64,000 nt of DNA from Planctomycetota bacterium (GCA_014584345.1 JACTNB010000035.1:124001-188000), one strand, 5' to 3'; shown: positions 17,904 to 27,816, numbered from the stretch's first letter. Translations and numbers: made by a program. The notes: generated by a model not told the origin, from the letters alone.

Positions 17904-20900
17904 ATGTCCTTGCCGCGTTTCAGCGTCAATAATTCCGTGCTGGTCAACATGCTGATGCTCGTCCTGCTGACGATGGGGACGATGATGGCGTTTACCCTGG
18001 TGCGTGAGATGTTTCCGGAGACGCGGGCCGATCAGGTGATGATCAGCGTGATCTATCCAGCCGTTCAACCCGACGAATTGGAGAAGGCGGTCACAATCAA
18101 GATCGAGGAAGCCATCCGCGATCTGGAAGAGGTCGAAAAGGTGGAATCGACCGTGCAGGAAGGGATGAGCACGACGATTGCCACGTTATTTAACGAAGTC
18201 GAGGATATCGATACTGTACGGGAAAAAATCGATATTGAAATCAGTTCCATCAACAACGAATTGCCGGATGACATCGAAAGTATTACCGTCCGCAACGTGG
18301 AACCGTTATTGCCAGTATTGTCGGTATCGTTGTATGGCGAGGGGAGTGAAGCGAGCCTGAAAAAGGCGGCTCGGGATTTAAGGGAAGAACTGTTGACGTT
18401 GCCGGGGGTCAGCGACATCACGATCGGGGGGATTCGCGACGACGAGATCAGCGTGGAGATCCGGCCCGAGAAGCTGTTCGAATACGATGTGACGTTCAAT
18501 GAAGTGGCCCAGGCGATACGGCAGACGAATCTGGATGTCTCCGCGGGAAGTTTGAAGGGGGCGCGTTCGTATGTGAATGTGCGCACGCTGGGGGAGGAAA
18601 CACTGGGGAAGGATCTGGAAGGGATCGAAGTCAAGGTTACCCCGACGGGGAAGAAGATTTATCTGCGGGATCTGGCGGTGATTCGCGATGACTTCGTGGA
18701 TGTAGATATCGAGAGTTATTTTAATGGTCAGCCCTCGGTCACGCTGGTCGTGCAGAAAACCAAGACGCAGGATGCGATCCAGATTGCGAACCTGGTGCAT
18801 GCCTTTGTGAAGGGGAAGCAGCAGGTCCCGTTCGATGCCTTTGGCCTGGAGGCGGCTGCGGCCCAGCCCTGGTATTCCCGCCCGTTTGCCGTGGGATTGG
18901 CACATTTTTCAAGTCTGGTGAACCGTATCGCGGGGCGTCCCGATCCGCAGCGGATTTACGAACAGAGTTATATGAATCCGTTTCGCCATAATTTCCAGGT
19001 GCAGACGCATGGAGATTTATCACGGTTTATCAGTGGTCGTCTCGATCTGATGACGCGAAACGGGATGTCGGGTCTGGTGCTGGTGCTGATCTCGCTGATG
19101 CTGTTCCTGAACTGGCGCGTGGCATTCTGGGCGGCGCTCGGATTGCCGGTTTCGTTCATGGGGGCGTTTCTGGTGATGTGGCTGCTGGGCGTTTCGATCA
19201 ATTTGCTGTCGATGTTCGGCTTGATCATTGTGCTGGGGATTATCGTGGACGATGCGATCGTGATTGGGGAGAACATCTATCGGCATGTGGAGGAAGGCGA
19301 AGAGGCCGAAGAGGCGGCGGTGAATGGCGCGGAAGAGGTGATGTGGCCGGTCATCGTTGCGGTGCTGACCACCATCGCCGGGTTTGCGCCGCTGCTGTTT
19401 ATCAAGGGGCGGATCGGCGATTTCATGCGGGAGTTGCCGATTGTGGTCCTGGCCGCTTTGTCGGTTTCGCTGCTGGAGGCGTTGTTGATATTGCCGGCCC
19501 ACTTGAAGCATCTGAAACGTCCCAAGCCGCAAAAACCGATGCCGCATACCGCACTGGGACGATCCTTCCGGCGACTGATGAATTTTCAGCATCATATCAT
19601 GCACGATTTCGTGGTTGTGATTTACGAGGCCTTCCTGAGAGGGGCGATGCACTGGCGTTACGTGACAATTGTGAGTGCGTTCAGCCTGGTGGTGGTTTCC
19701 GTGGCGATGGTGCTGGGGGGAATCGTGCCGTTTGTGTTCATTCAGAAAATGGACAGCGAAACGATTATAGCGGACGTGGAACTGCCGATCGGCACGGTGA
19801 TTGCGACCACGCGCGACAAGCTGATGGAGATTTCACGTTTTGTGAATACCTTTCCCGAGGTCACCAGCGTCCAGACGAGTGTTGGTTCTCAAATCAACCT
19901 GGGGGGTACGGGAGCCACGGGTGGGAATCAGCAATCGCATTTGGGGCAGGTGATTGTCGAATTGCAGGCAGCCGACGAACGCGAGCAGCGTGGGATGCGA
20001 TCGAGCGAGTTGCTGCTGGTGGAATTCCGCAAGATGAGCGAGAGGCTGGCGGGGATCAATTCCGTTTCCTGGGACGCGATGAGTGGCGGACCGGCGGGTA
20101 AGGATATCGAGATTCGCGTCACGGGAGAAAATTTCGAGGAACTGCTGCGCGTGTCGGAAGAGATGAAGCAGGAACTGGCATCCTACGATGGGGTGGTGGA
20201 TTTGAGCGATGATTATGATATCGGAAAGCGTGAAGTGCAGTTGCGGCTACTCCCCTCGGCCCGGGCCACGGGCATTACGGTCAGTGATCTGGGGAATTTC
20301 GTGCGATTTGCATTGTATGGAGTGGAGTCGCGGCGGATCACGCGGAATCGGGAAGACGTGAAAATCATGGTCCGGCTCCCGGCGGAATATCGGTCGGAAG
20401 TCTACAATCTGGAGGCGTTGCGGATTCCGCGTCCCGCAGCGCCCATCAATGCGGTGGGCGAAGTGAATACGTCCAGTTTCCGCTGGGTCCCGATTTCCGA
20501 AGTGGCGGAACTGACAGAATCACGCAGTTATACCAGTATTCACCGGGCGCAGCAGAGGCGTTCTATATCGATCATTGGGGATGTGCAGGAGGAGAACAAC
20601 AATTCGGGTGACGTGATGACCCAATTTCAAACCAAGTTTCTGCCGAGCCTGCTGGAGCGTCATCCGGGGATCCGTGTCGATTTCCAGGGGACGACGGAAG
20701 AACGTCAGAAATCCTTCAGCAGTCTGGGAGTGGCGCTGCCCGCGGCGTTTCTGTTGATTTACATGCTGCTGGCGGGGCTGTTTCGTTCCTATTATCAGCC
20801 TTTGGTGGTGATGTCCGCCATTCCGTTTGGCTTGCTGGGAGCCATCATGGGGCATTACATCACGGGGAATCCGATCACGATCCTGAGCTGCATCGGCTTT

Positions 20901-21284
20901 CTGGCGTTGTCGGGCATACTAGTCAACGATTCCCTGGTGCTGGTTGATTTCATCAATTCGCGATTGCGTCAGGGCGTGGATCCCTACGAGGCCAACGTAA
21001 TGGGGGCAAAATTACGCTTGCGCGCGATTATCCTGACCACACTGACAACCGCCGCCGGGTTGACACCGCTGATGTTCGAGACGAGTTTCCAGGCCAAATT
21101 TCTGATCCCCATGGCCGTGACATTAACCTACGGCCTGATCTTCGCCACGGTGATGACATTAATTATCGTCCCCTGCCTGAACATGATCTACATGGATATC
21201 GGCTGGCTGTTGCGTCGCGGCTGGCGGGAACCCGAGGAGACCGCCGGATTTGAGCAAACCCGGCTGGGAGTGGAGGGGCGTTAG
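17904..21284 (+). CDS. RND-family efflux permease (AcrB/MdtB type)
   Basis: This inner-membrane proton-driven efflux pump subunit has 1126 residues from the ATG at 17904 (GAGG seven bases upstream). Layout: TM1 near residues 12-35, a large periplasmic porter loop, the TM2-TM6 block, a second periplasmic loop and the C-terminal TM block, as in AcrB. The TM4 charge-relay pair is visible in IIVDDAIVIGENIYRH. GATGGNQQSHLGQVIVEL and SGILVNDSLVLVDFIN are family landmarks. A roughly 70-residue insertion (about 330-400, with AAAAQPWYSRPFAVGL) lies between the porter domain and TM2. No membrane-fusion protein or outer-membrane channel gene sits beside it in the window, so its partners lie elsewhere or it works alone. 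Substrate unknown. Confidence 0.93.
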   Translation: MSLPRFSVNNSVLVNMLMLVLLTMGTMMAFTLVREMFPETRADQVMISVIYPAVQPDELEKAVTIKIEEAIRDLEEVEKVESTVQEGMSTTIATLFNEVEDIDTVREKIDIEISSINNELPDDIESITVRNVEPLLPVLSVSLYGEGSEASLKKAARDLREELLTLPGVSDITIGGIRDDEISVEIRPEKLFEYDVTFNEVAQAIRQTNLDVSAGSLKGARSYVNVRTLGEETLGKDLEGIEVKVTPTGKKIYLRDLAVIRDDFVDVDIESYFNGQPSVTLVVQKTKTQDAIQIANLVHAFVKGKQQVPFDAFGLEAAAAQPWYSRPFAVGLAHFSSLVNRIAGRPDPQRIYEQSYMNPFRHNFQVQTHGDLSRFISGRLDLMTRNGMSGLVLVLISLMLFLNWRVAFWAALGLPVSFMGAFLVMWLLGVSINLLSMFGLIIVLGIIVDDAIVIGENIYRHVEEGEEAEEAAVNGAEEVMWPVIVAVLTTIAGFAPLLFIKGRIGDFMRELPIVVLAALSVSLLEALLILPAHLKHLKRPKPQKPMPHTALGRSFRRLMNFQHHIMHDFVVVIYEAFLRGAMHWRYVTIVSAFSLVVVSVAMVLGGIVPFVFIQKMDSETIIADVELPIGTVIATTRDKLMEISRFVNTFPEVTSVQTSVGSQINLGGTGATGGNQQSHLGQVIVELQAADEREQRGMRSSELLLVEFRKMSERLAGINSVSWDAMSGGPAGKDIEIRVTGENFEELLRVSEEMKQELASYDGVVDLSDDYDIGKREVQLRLLPSARATGITVSDLGNFVRFALYGVESRRITRNREDVKIMVRLPAEYRSEVYNLEALRIPRPAAPINAVGEVNTSSFRWVPISEVAELTESRSYTSIHRAQQRRSISIIGDVQEENNNSGDVMTQFQTKFLPSLLERHPGIRVDFQGTTEERQKSFSSLGVALPAAFLLIYMLLAGLFRSYYQPLVVMSAIPFGLLGAIMGHYITGNPITILSCIGFLALSGILVNDSLVLVDFINSRLRQGVDPYEANVMGAKLRLRAIILTTLTTAAGLTPLMFETSFQAKFLIPMAVTLTYGLIFATVMTLIIVPCLNMIYMDIGWLLRRGWREPEETAGFEQTRLGVEGR

Positions 21285-21290
21285 GGACGC

Positions 21291-21311
21291 AGGGTACGCT
21301 TTGCGTACCAT
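21291..21311. repeat. Dispersed short palindrome (copy 2), possible terminator
   Basis: GGTACGC-TTT-GCGTACC (21293-21309) is a perfect 7-bp hairpin in the convergent gap between the RND gene and the epimerase gene, which stop at 21284 and 21312. It is the reverse-complement-type copy of the repeats at 15474 and 50272. No T-run follows, but its location suits a transcription barrier. Confidence 0.5.
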
Positions 21312-22280
21312 TTAGAGTTGGTTGCGTTTCCAGTCAATGGTGTCCTGCAGGATTTCGGTGAGGGACATCCGAGGCTTGAAGCCCAGGGTTTGTTCGAGTC
21401 GCGAGACATCGGGGACGCGACGGCGGACGTCTTCGAAGTCGTGCCCGTAGGCGTCCTTATAGGCGACGTAATGAATATCCAGTGCCGGGTTGACCAGGGC
21501 GATCACCCGCTCGGCCAACTGGCGGATGGTGACCGGCTCGTCACTGCCGATGTTGAACAGGCGATGGGGCAGGTTCTGTTGTTCCATCAGCCCGACGACG
21601 GAGCGGACAACCTCCGAGACATGGGCGAAGCAGCGTACCTGGGCGCCATCGTCGTACACGGTGAGCGGTTCGCCCCGCAAGGCGGCCTCGACAAAACGGG
21701 GAATCACCATGCCGTAATTGCCGACTTGACGCGGTCCCACCACATTGAAAAATCGGCCAATCACCACGGGCAGGCCGAACTTCTGGTGATAAGCGAGTGC
21801 GAGGAATTCATCGATGGCCTTCGAGCAACCGTAGGCCCAACGGGGTTTGGACGTCGGGCCGAAGTGCAGGTCGTCTTCTTCCACCCAGCGATCCTTATCA
21901 TTTTTCCCGTACACTTCGCTGGTGGAGGCCAAAAAGAATTTCTGCCCCCCCTGGACCGCCAGCCTTAGCAGGAGTTCCGTGGGATAAATGTTTGTTTCGA
22001 TCGTGCGGACGGGATCGTCCGCGACCAGTTTCACGCCTACCGCGGCCGCCAGATGATAGACGCAATCCTGGCCCCGCATTACCTCGGCGAGCAATACGGG
22101 ATCGGTGATGGACCCGATGCGGGTGGTCAACCGGGGATGCTCGAAGACGGGTTTCAGGTTTTCATGGCGTCCCGTGGAGAGGTTGTCGATCACGGTGACC
22201 TCGTGTCCCTGATTCAACAGGTGCTCGACCACGTAACCTCCAATAAACCCCGCGCCGCCAGTTACCAGGCATCGACTCAT
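21312..22280 (-). CDS. Extended-SDR NAD-dependent epimerase/dehydratase (sugar-nucleotide type)
   Basis: This 322-residue cytoplasmic enzyme of the extended short-chain dehydrogenase family modifies nucleotide sugars. The NAD-binding motif is VTGGAGFIGGYV at residues 6-17. The catalytic triad is visible: Ser in ASTSEVYG, then Tyr and Lys in WAYGCSK. RFFNVVGPRQVGNYGMVIPRF matches UDP-glucuronate decarboxylase and UDP-glucose 4-epimerase type enzymes, and FNIGSDEPVTI is the usual C-terminal signature. The closest reading is a UDP-sugar epimerase/decarboxylase acting in cell-surface polysaccharide synthesis. Which reaction it performs cannot be settled from motifs. No glycosyltransferase lies next to it. 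Confidence 0.88.
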   Translation of the reverse strand: MSRCLVTGGAGFIGGYVVEHLLNQGHEVTVIDNLSTGRHENLKPVFEHPRLTTRIGSITDPVLLAEVMRGQDCVYHLAAAVGVKLVADDPVRTIETNIYPTELLLRLAVQGGQKFFLASTSEVYGKNDKDRWVEEDDLHFGPTSKPRWAYGCSKAIDEFLALAYHQKFGLPVVIGRFFNVVGPRQVGNYGMVIPRFVEAALRGEPLTVYDDGAQVRCFAHVSEVVRSVVGLMEQQNLPHRLFNIGSDEPVTIRQLAERVIALVNPALDIHYVAYKDAYGHDFEDVRRRVPDVSRLEQTLGFKPRMSLTEILQDTIDWKRNQL

Positions 22281-22374
22281 GAGACAGCCTTAATCGTTGG
22301 GAATCGTGAAAGCCGCACCGGGGCGACGTTCGAAAAACGGAAAGGAAAAACGCATCGTACCCGGAAGGGCGCGG

Positions 22375-22403
22375 CCCCCGCCACCGATTCGGCAGGGGGT
22401 TTT
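22375..22403 (+). terminator. Orphan plus-oriented terminator-like hairpin
   Basis: CCCCC-GCC (22375-22382) pairs with GGC-A-GGGGG (22391-22399) and TTTT follows, with a further T-run shortly after. Both flanking genes are on the minus strand, so no plus-strand message is known that it would stop. Confidence 0.35.
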
Positions 22404-22472
22404 GGGGTTTTTTCCGCGCGCAGGGGGAGACTTCGGCTGATTGCCGGTTGCGTTGCGGGCGTCGTCCGTCGT

Positions 22473-23867
22473 TCAGGCAAGAATTTCGCGGACGACGCGA
22501 CCATGGACATCGGTCAGTCGGTAATCGCGGCCCGCGTAGTGGAATGTGAGGCGTTCGTGATCCAGCCCCAGTTGATTCAGGATGGTCGCGTGGAGATCGT
22601 GGACATGCACCTTGTTATAGGCGGCGCGGAAACCAAAATCGTCGGTTTCGCCGTAGGTCATGCCCCCGCGGATGCCGCCACCTGCCAGCCACATGGTGAA
22701 TCCGTGATGATTGTGATCTCTCCCGTCACCGTTTTCCGAAGTGGGCGTGCGTCCGAATTCTCCCCCCCAGATCACCAGGGTATCTTCGAGCAAGCCGCGT
22801 TGCTTGAGGTCGGTCAGCAGGGCGGCGGTGGGCTGGTCGATATCGCGGCAGAGTTTCTGGACGGTCTCGTTATGCTTGGAATGCGTGTCCCAGGGCTGTC
22901 CATTGCCGTAATAGAGCTGGACAAAGCGGACCCCTCGTTCCACGAGTCGCCGGGCCAGCAGACAACCGTTCGCGTAATGTCCACTGCCGTAGGCTTCCCG
23001 AGTCGCCTTGGATTCCCTTTCGAGGTCAAACGCTTCGTGGGCTTCGGACTGCATACGAAACGCGGTTTCGAGCGAGGCAATGCGCGCCTCGAGTGCCTGG
23101 TCGGGACCGTGTGCCTGCAGGTGCAGGGCGTTGATACGCTGCATCAGGTCGAGTTGTTGCCGCTGCGTCGCGCGGTCCTGCGATTCGTTTTGCAGATAAG
23201 GGATCAACTTTCCGGGGGTCAGATCGGAATGATTGACGTAGGTTCCCTGGTGAGCCGAGGGGAGGAATGCACTATTCCAGAGTACGGAAAAACGGACTGG
23301 GCGACCGGGGCACAATACAATGTACCCAGGCAGATTCTCGTTTTCCGTTCCCAGTCCATATTGAAACCAGGCTCCCATGCTGGGACGGGTGGGGAGGATG
23401 GTGCCGTTGTTCATTTGCAGCAGGGCAGGGCCGTGGTTGGGATTGTCGGCATGCAGGGAGCGCAGCACACAAATATCGTCGATACAGGCCCCCAGCTTCG
23501 GCAGGTATTCACTGACGGGGACACCGCTTTCCCCGCGCGGGCTGAATTGGGCGGTTGAAGCGAGCAGTCCGCCGGTGGGCCGTTCCGTCCGCAGGTTGGC
23601 CCCTTCCGGTCGTTGACCGGCATATTTTTCCAGGGCCGGCTTGGGATCGAACAGATCCCCCTGGAATGGGCCTCCATTCATGAATAAATGAATGACCCGT
23701 TTCGCGCGGGGGGGGAAGTGCGGGCTGGGAAACTGGCCGTTGGTAGGGGCTGCCGCGGCTTCTCGGGAAAGAACGTGGGCGGCTCCCAGCAGGCCCATGC
23801 CTCCTCCCAGTTTTTGCAGCATGGCGCGTCGAGGGAGCAGCGAGTTCCAATCGGACGGGAGACTCAT
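22473..23867 (-). CDS. DUF1501 protein (Tat-exported, sulfatase-fold)
   Basis: This 464-residue planctomycete-type DUF1501 protein has an alkaline phosphatase/sulfatase-like fold. The N-terminus has a twin-arginine-like export signal (RRAMLQKLGGGMGLLGAAHVLS). Family landmarks are IHLFMNGGPFQGDLFDPKP, DICVLRSLHADNPNHGPA, WDTHSKHN, VIWGGEFGRTPTSENGDGRDHN and the metal-ligand-like HDLHATIL. It begins 59 bases after the DUF1549/DUF1553 gene stops, and the two form the usual planctomycete pair. The biochemical role of the pair is not established; many copies per genome are normal, and a role in carbohydrate breakdown has been suggested. Confidence 0.93.
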   Translation of the reverse strand: MSLPSDWNSLLPRRAMLQKLGGGMGLLGAAHVLSREAAAAPTNGQFPSPHFPPRAKRVIHLFMNGGPFQGDLFDPKPALEKYAGQRPEGANLRTERPTGGLLASTAQFSPRGESGVPVSEYLPKLGACIDDICVLRSLHADNPNHGPALLQMNNGTILPTRPSMGAWFQYGLGTENENLPGYIVLCPGRPVRFSVLWNSAFLPSAHQGTYVNHSDLTPGKLIPYLQNESQDRATQRQQLDLMQRINALHLQAHGPDQALEARIASLETAFRMQSEAHEAFDLERESKATREAYGSGHYANGCLLARRLVERGVRFVQLYYGNGQPWDTHSKHNETVQKLCRDIDQPTAALLTDLKQRGLLEDTLVIWGGEFGRTPTSENGDGRDHNHHGFTMWLAGGGIRGGMTYGETDDFGFRAAYNKVHVHDLHATILNQLGLDHERLTFHYAGRDYRLTDVHGRVVREILA

Positions 23868-23926
23868 GGTTTCAACCCTTTGGGCAATTTGGCATGGCGT
23901 TCCGAAAGTGGCGTTCGGAAGCGGGG

Positions 23927-26398
23927 TTAATCGATAAACAGGAATTCGTTACTGGCCAGCAGGGCGTGGGCGTAGCGCACCCAGGCGGCGTCGACCTCGG
24001 GGGGGGAGACAGGTTCGGTGGATGATTCCGGTTCGGCCGTGTTCGCACTGATTGAATCGGGTGTCTGGGGGGAGTTGGGCTTGTCGGGGATATACTCGCG
24101 TGCGAGTTGAACTTCCGCGGGGGTGGCGTCGCGGCCGAACACCAATTGATGGGCGCGCTGGACGCGATCCGGCAGGGATGCGGGCTGCTCCTGCTGCAAT
24201 CGGGCGGCCAGTACCCGGGCCTGCTCCATCACAAACGGGCTGTTGAGCAGGAATAATCCCTGCAGGGGCGTGGTGGTGTTGATCCGCTGCGGACTGTGCA
24301 GCCCGGGATCGGGGAAATCGTGCATGGCCAGGGTCTTGGAAATTTCCCGGCGGTGGATCGTGCCGTAGATCGTGCGGCGGTGATTCGATAGTTCGTCCAG
24401 CGGAAGTCCCGGTCCCCCCTGAGAAAGATCCAGTTGCCCCGAGACGGCAAGCATGGCGTCCCGCCAGGGTTCCACGTCAAGCCGGCGGCGGTTCATACGC
24501 CATAACCAATGGTTATCGGGATCGATGGCAAATTTCTGCCCGTCGTGGCTGCTTGCCTGCTGGTAGGTTGCGGAAAGGACGATTTCCCGGTGCAGCCACT
24601 TGAGGGACCATCCATTTTCCACGAAGCGGGCCGTCAGGTCCTCCAGCAGTTCCGGATGCGTCGGGAGGGAACCGAGACGTCCGAAGTTGCTGGGAGTATC
24701 CACCAGTCCCCTGCCGAAGTGTCCCTGCCAGACACGGTTGACAATCACGCGGGCGGTCAGGGGACCGGCATCGTTGAGAATGGCCTGGGCGAGTTCCAGT
24801 CGTCCGCTCCCCTGCTGGAATGCTTCCGGTTCCCCGGGAGACAGCACGGTCAGGAAACGTCGCGGAATGACGGGACCGAGTCGGTTCGGATTACCCCGGA
24901 TAAAGAGGTTCAGATTCTGGGGCTCGGGCCGATGCACCAGCTTCGTGCCCGATTGCGGATCCGAACCGGCCAATTCGACGTACAGCGATTCGTCCTCGAC
25001 CACGTGCGCCATGGGGGTGTGATAATCTGGCGTGGAGGTTTCGATTTCCTTGATTTTTTGTTCCAGCGCGGCAATTTCATCCGCAGGCTTCGGTTTGGCC
25101 TTGCCCAATTTCTGCAGTTGCTCCTTCAGTTCGGCGACGGTGGCCTTGGCGGTTGCCACCGGGGCGTATTGCTCGTCGGGAATCATGGGACGCTGCGTCA
25201 TCCGCGTGCTGGCAAACACACCTGCCAGGGCGTAATAGTCTTCGGTGCTGATCGGATCGAACTTGTGGTCGTGGCAGCGGGCGCAGGCGAGCGTCAACCC
25301 AAGAAATGTGCGGCCAACCGCGTCGACACGTTCTTCCCATTCGTCGGCCACGATGACCTTGATGATGTCGGGCGGGAGGAGAAGTTCCTTGAAGTACGTG
25401 GGGCTGAGCCCCAGAAACCCGAGGGCCGGCAGGTCTTCCAACCCGGTCTCCTCCAGCATGTCGGTGGCCAATTGCCGACGCACGAACTGATCGTAGGGGA
25501 GGTCTTCGTTGAATGCCCTGATGACCCAGTCGCGGTACAGGTGGGCATGCGTGGTGGCGCCGAGCCAGGATTCGGTGGTATCGGAATAGCGTGCCAGGTC
25601 GAGCCACATCCGGCCCCAGCGTTCGCCGTAATGGGGCGATGCGAGCAGCCGATCCACAAGCTGTTCGTAGGCATTGGGTGAGGTGTCGTTCACAAACTGT
25701 GCTATTTCCTCGGGGGTGGGAGGAAGACCGATCAGATTGAACGACAGGCGGCGGATCAAAGTGGCCCGGGCCGCCGCGGGCGAGGGGGTTAATCCGTGTT
25801 CTTCCAGTTTCGCGAGGATGAAAGGATCGATTTTTGCGCGAGACCATTGATCCTGTTTTCGGGGCGGCGGTTCCTGGCGGGCCAGCGGTTGAAATGACCA
25901 GAACTTTCGCCCTTCGTCGTAATTGATACTTTTCTGTGGGGCCACATCCAGAGAACTGCCTCCCGGGAAAGGAGCGCCACGGGCGACCCAGTCTTCCAGC
26001 AAGCGGATCTCATGGTCCGAAAGTTTTCCGCCGGGAGGCATGTCGAAACTGGTTCCCTGGTAGCGAATGGCCTCGATCAACAGGCTTTGATCGGGCTTGC
26101 CGGGCACCAGGGCAGGGCCGCTGTCGCCACCGGTCAGCAGCAGGTCGCGCCCATCCAGCCTTAACCCACCCTGCAAGACCTTCGCGTCCCCGGAGTGGCA
26201 CTCGTAACAATGCTTGTGGAGCAACGGGCGTATTCGCTTCTCGAAATGTTCGAGATCAGCCGCGGAGAATTCGGTGGGCTGAGCGAGAGCAGCCTCGATT
26301 TTTTGCTCTTCGGCCTGAAGAGTGCCCGTGCAAAGCAGCAGAGCCGCCAGGCACCATCTCGGATGGCAGGAAACGATCCGTGGGGAAATTCGCTGCAT
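23927..26398 (-). CDS. PSCyt1/DUF1549/DUF1553 secreted cytochrome-type protein
   Basis: This 823-residue exported protein has, after a signal peptide (about 1-29), a planctomycete cytochrome C domain with one haem site CYECH (residues 64-68) followed by SGDAKVLQGGLRLD. DUF1549 follows (about 185-390, IDPFILAKLEEHGLTPSP, WARYSDTTES-like region, CARCHDHKFDPI) and then DUF1553 (about 530-770, ILNDAGPLTARVIVNRVWQGHFGRGLVDTPSNFG). CARCHDHKFDP is conserved in the family and looks like a second CxxCH. A short predicted coiled segment (~415-450) links them. It is somewhat short for the family because no extra carbohydrate-binding module is present. The DUF1501 gene follows in the same transcript. Confidence 0.93.
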   Translation of the reverse strand: MQRISPRIVSCHPRWCLAALLLCTGTLQAEEQKIEAALAQPTEFSAADLEHFEKRIRPLLHKHCYECHSGDAKVLQGGLRLDGRDLLLTGGDSGPALVPGKPDQSLLIEAIRYQGTSFDMPPGGKLSDHEIRLLEDWVARGAPFPGGSSLDVAPQKSINYDEGRKFWSFQPLARQEPPPRKQDQWSRAKIDPFILAKLEEHGLTPSPAAARATLIRRLSFNLIGLPPTPEEIAQFVNDTSPNAYEQLVDRLLASPHYGERWGRMWLDLARYSDTTESWLGATTHAHLYRDWVIRAFNEDLPYDQFVRRQLATDMLEETGLEDLPALGFLGLSPTYFKELLLPPDIIKVIVADEWEERVDAVGRTFLGLTLACARCHDHKFDPISTEDYYALAGVFASTRMTQRPMIPDEQYAPVATAKATVAELKEQLQKLGKAKPKPADEIAALEQKIKEIETSTPDYHTPMAHVVEDESLYVELAGSDPQSGTKLVHRPEPQNLNLFIRGNPNRLGPVIPRRFLTVLSPGEPEAFQQGSGRLELAQAILNDAGPLTARVIVNRVWQGHFGRGLVDTPSNFGRLGSLPTHPELLEDLTARFVENGWSLKWLHREIVLSATYQQASSHDGQKFAIDPDNHWLWRMNRRRLDVEPWRDAMLAVSGQLDLSQGGPGLPLDELSNHRRTIYGTIHRREISKTLAMHDFPDPGLHSPQRINTTTPLQGLFLLNSPFVMEQARVLAARLQQEQPASLPDRVQRAHQLVFGRDATPAEVQLAREYIPDKPNSPQTPDSISANTAEPESSTEPVSPPEVDAAWVRYAHALLASNEFLFID

Positions 26399-26632
26399 GG
26401 GCCGATGCCCCTTCTCGCTTGGGTCGTCTTGATATCACTAAATATCTCTCTGGATTATCTGAATACCAGAGCCATTGATTGTCATCGACGGACTGGCCAA
26501 ACTCAAGCCTGATACGACGAGAGCGGGGAGGCGGGGGCGATTTTTTTGTCCCGCTCTTGTCCCGGAAGTGGGACCGATCGGGGTGCAGAGAGGGAATCGG
26601 AGACGGTTTACAGGCTACTTTCGGGGAATATG

Positions 26633-26674
26633 AAAAAAAGGAACCTGACTCCCACGAGGAGTCAGGTTCCTTTT
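26633..26674 (-). terminator. Strong intrinsic terminator of the SurA-like gene (bidirectional)
   Basis: A perfect 17-bp stem (26636-26652 with 26658-26674, loop CACGA) has an A-tract on one side and a T-tract on the other, so it works on either strand. It lies 30 bases beyond the stop of the parvulin-like gene. The rest of 26399-26703 is the leader of the cytochrome/DUF1553 gene and holds no gene. Confidence 0.9.
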
Positions 26675-26703
26675 CGAAAGGAGACGAGAGCTTCGATGTC
26701 TGT

Positions 26704-27816
26704 TTATCGTGGCTGCGAACCGATGGCGGGCTGAACGGGCGAGGCGTTATTTTCGCCTGGCAAGGTGGCGCCCGTCTGCTGGATTTGCGTCGGGTAGTTG
26801 CCTTTGTCGGCGGTTCCGGTATTTCCACCCGTCGAGGTATTCGTGAGGTAGTTATCGATGCGGGTCTTCTTTTTCATTTCCTCGAAGACGGTGGCAACGC
26901 GTTCCTGGGTTTTTTCCTCGATTAACTGGGCATGCAAATCTCCCCAGACATCCTTGATGTCGGTGACGATCTGCTCGGTGAGCCCCTCGCATTTAAGAAT
27001 AACATAGTGGTTCTGCATCTGGATCAAGCCCGAGATTTCCCCTGGTTTCAAGCGGAAAGCGGCATCTTCGAGCGACTGATTCCCCGAGTAGCGTGAGATT
27101 GGGGGAATCGACCCACCGAGCGAGCGGGAACCGGGTTCGACGGAGTTTTCACGAGCAAGTTTCTCGAATTCTTCGGGAGCACGGTTGGCTTTTTCCCAGA
27201 CCTCGTTGGCTCGGCGAACATTATCCATCATGATCATGCGGCAGCGTACCCGCGGGCCATAATCGCGTTGGAAGGCTCGCTGCATATCGGCTTCAGAAAT
27301 TTGGATTTCCTCGCCGGCCAGCTTGCGGAGGGCGATCATCGGCCAGATGACGTCGCGGCGGTACTGCATGGGAGACAGGCCCCGCTCGGTTTGCAGCATC
27401 TGATACCAGGTATCGACGGGCAGATTGAATTTCGCGGCAATTTTGGCGACTTCGCCGTTAATTTCGGCTTCGGTGACAGTCAGGCCGCGGCGTTCCACTT
27501 CCTGGAAGATGATCGTGCGATTGATCAGGTTTTCGAGGACTTCCTCGCCGATCCGATCGAAGCATTCCCGCGCCACCACTTCATACGGGATCAACTGGCC
27601 GTTTACGCGGGCCAGGGCGGGAGATTGCGCGGGCTGACTCAAACTGGCCTTGCCGGAGTTGTCGTTGGTAGCCGCTGCCGGTTCGGCACGGAATACCTGA
27701 AAGACGACGCCCGCCCCGATAATCGCGATGATGGTTCCGCCGATCAGGGTGGCCCAGGGCATCGTTTTCTGTTTTGGTTTCGTGGTCGGTGTCGTGGAGT
27801 GAGTCCCTTCACTCAT
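26704..27816 (-). CDS. Membrane-anchored SurA/PpiC-like peptidyl-prolyl isomerase
   Basis: This is a periplasmic foldase-type protein of 370 residues. The ATG at 27816 is chosen because AAGGAG stands close upstream; the open frame extends further to 28002 but the extra residues look random. A single N-terminal helix (about 22-42, TLIGGTIIAIIGAGVVFQVF) anchors it. Residues ~65-180 resemble a SurA_N chaperone region (LARVNGQLIPYEVVARECFDRIG, LINRTIIFQEVERRGL). Residues ~195-300 form a parvulin rotamase domain (CRMIMMDN..., FEKLARENSVEPGSRSLGGSIPPISRYSG, FRLKPGEISGLIQMQNHYVILKCE). The C-terminus is Asn/Gly/Thr-rich. A likely job is outer-membrane or exported protein folding. Confidence 0.9.
   Translation of the reverse strand: MSEGTHSTTPTTKPKQKTMPWATLIGGTIIAIIGAGVVFQVFRAEPAAATNDNSGKASLSQPAQSPALARVNGQLIPYEVVARECFDRIGEEVLENLINRTIIFQEVERRGLTVTEAEINGEVAKIAAKFNLPVDTWYQMLQTERGLSPMQYRRDVIWPMIALRKLAGEEIQISEADMQRAFQRDYGPRVRCRMIMMDNVRRANEVWEKANRAPEEFEKLARENSVEPGSRSLGGSIPPISRYSGNQSLEDAAFRLKPGEISGLIQMQNHYVILKCEGLTEQIVTDIKDVWGDLHAQLIEEKTQERVATVFEEMKKKTRIDNYLTNTSTGGNTGTADKGNYPTQIQQTGATLPGENNASPVQPAIGSQPR

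Noticed and set aside
22053..23558. 501-residue plus-strand open frame
   Set aside because: It is antisense to the epimerase and DUF1501 genes and lacks any domain.
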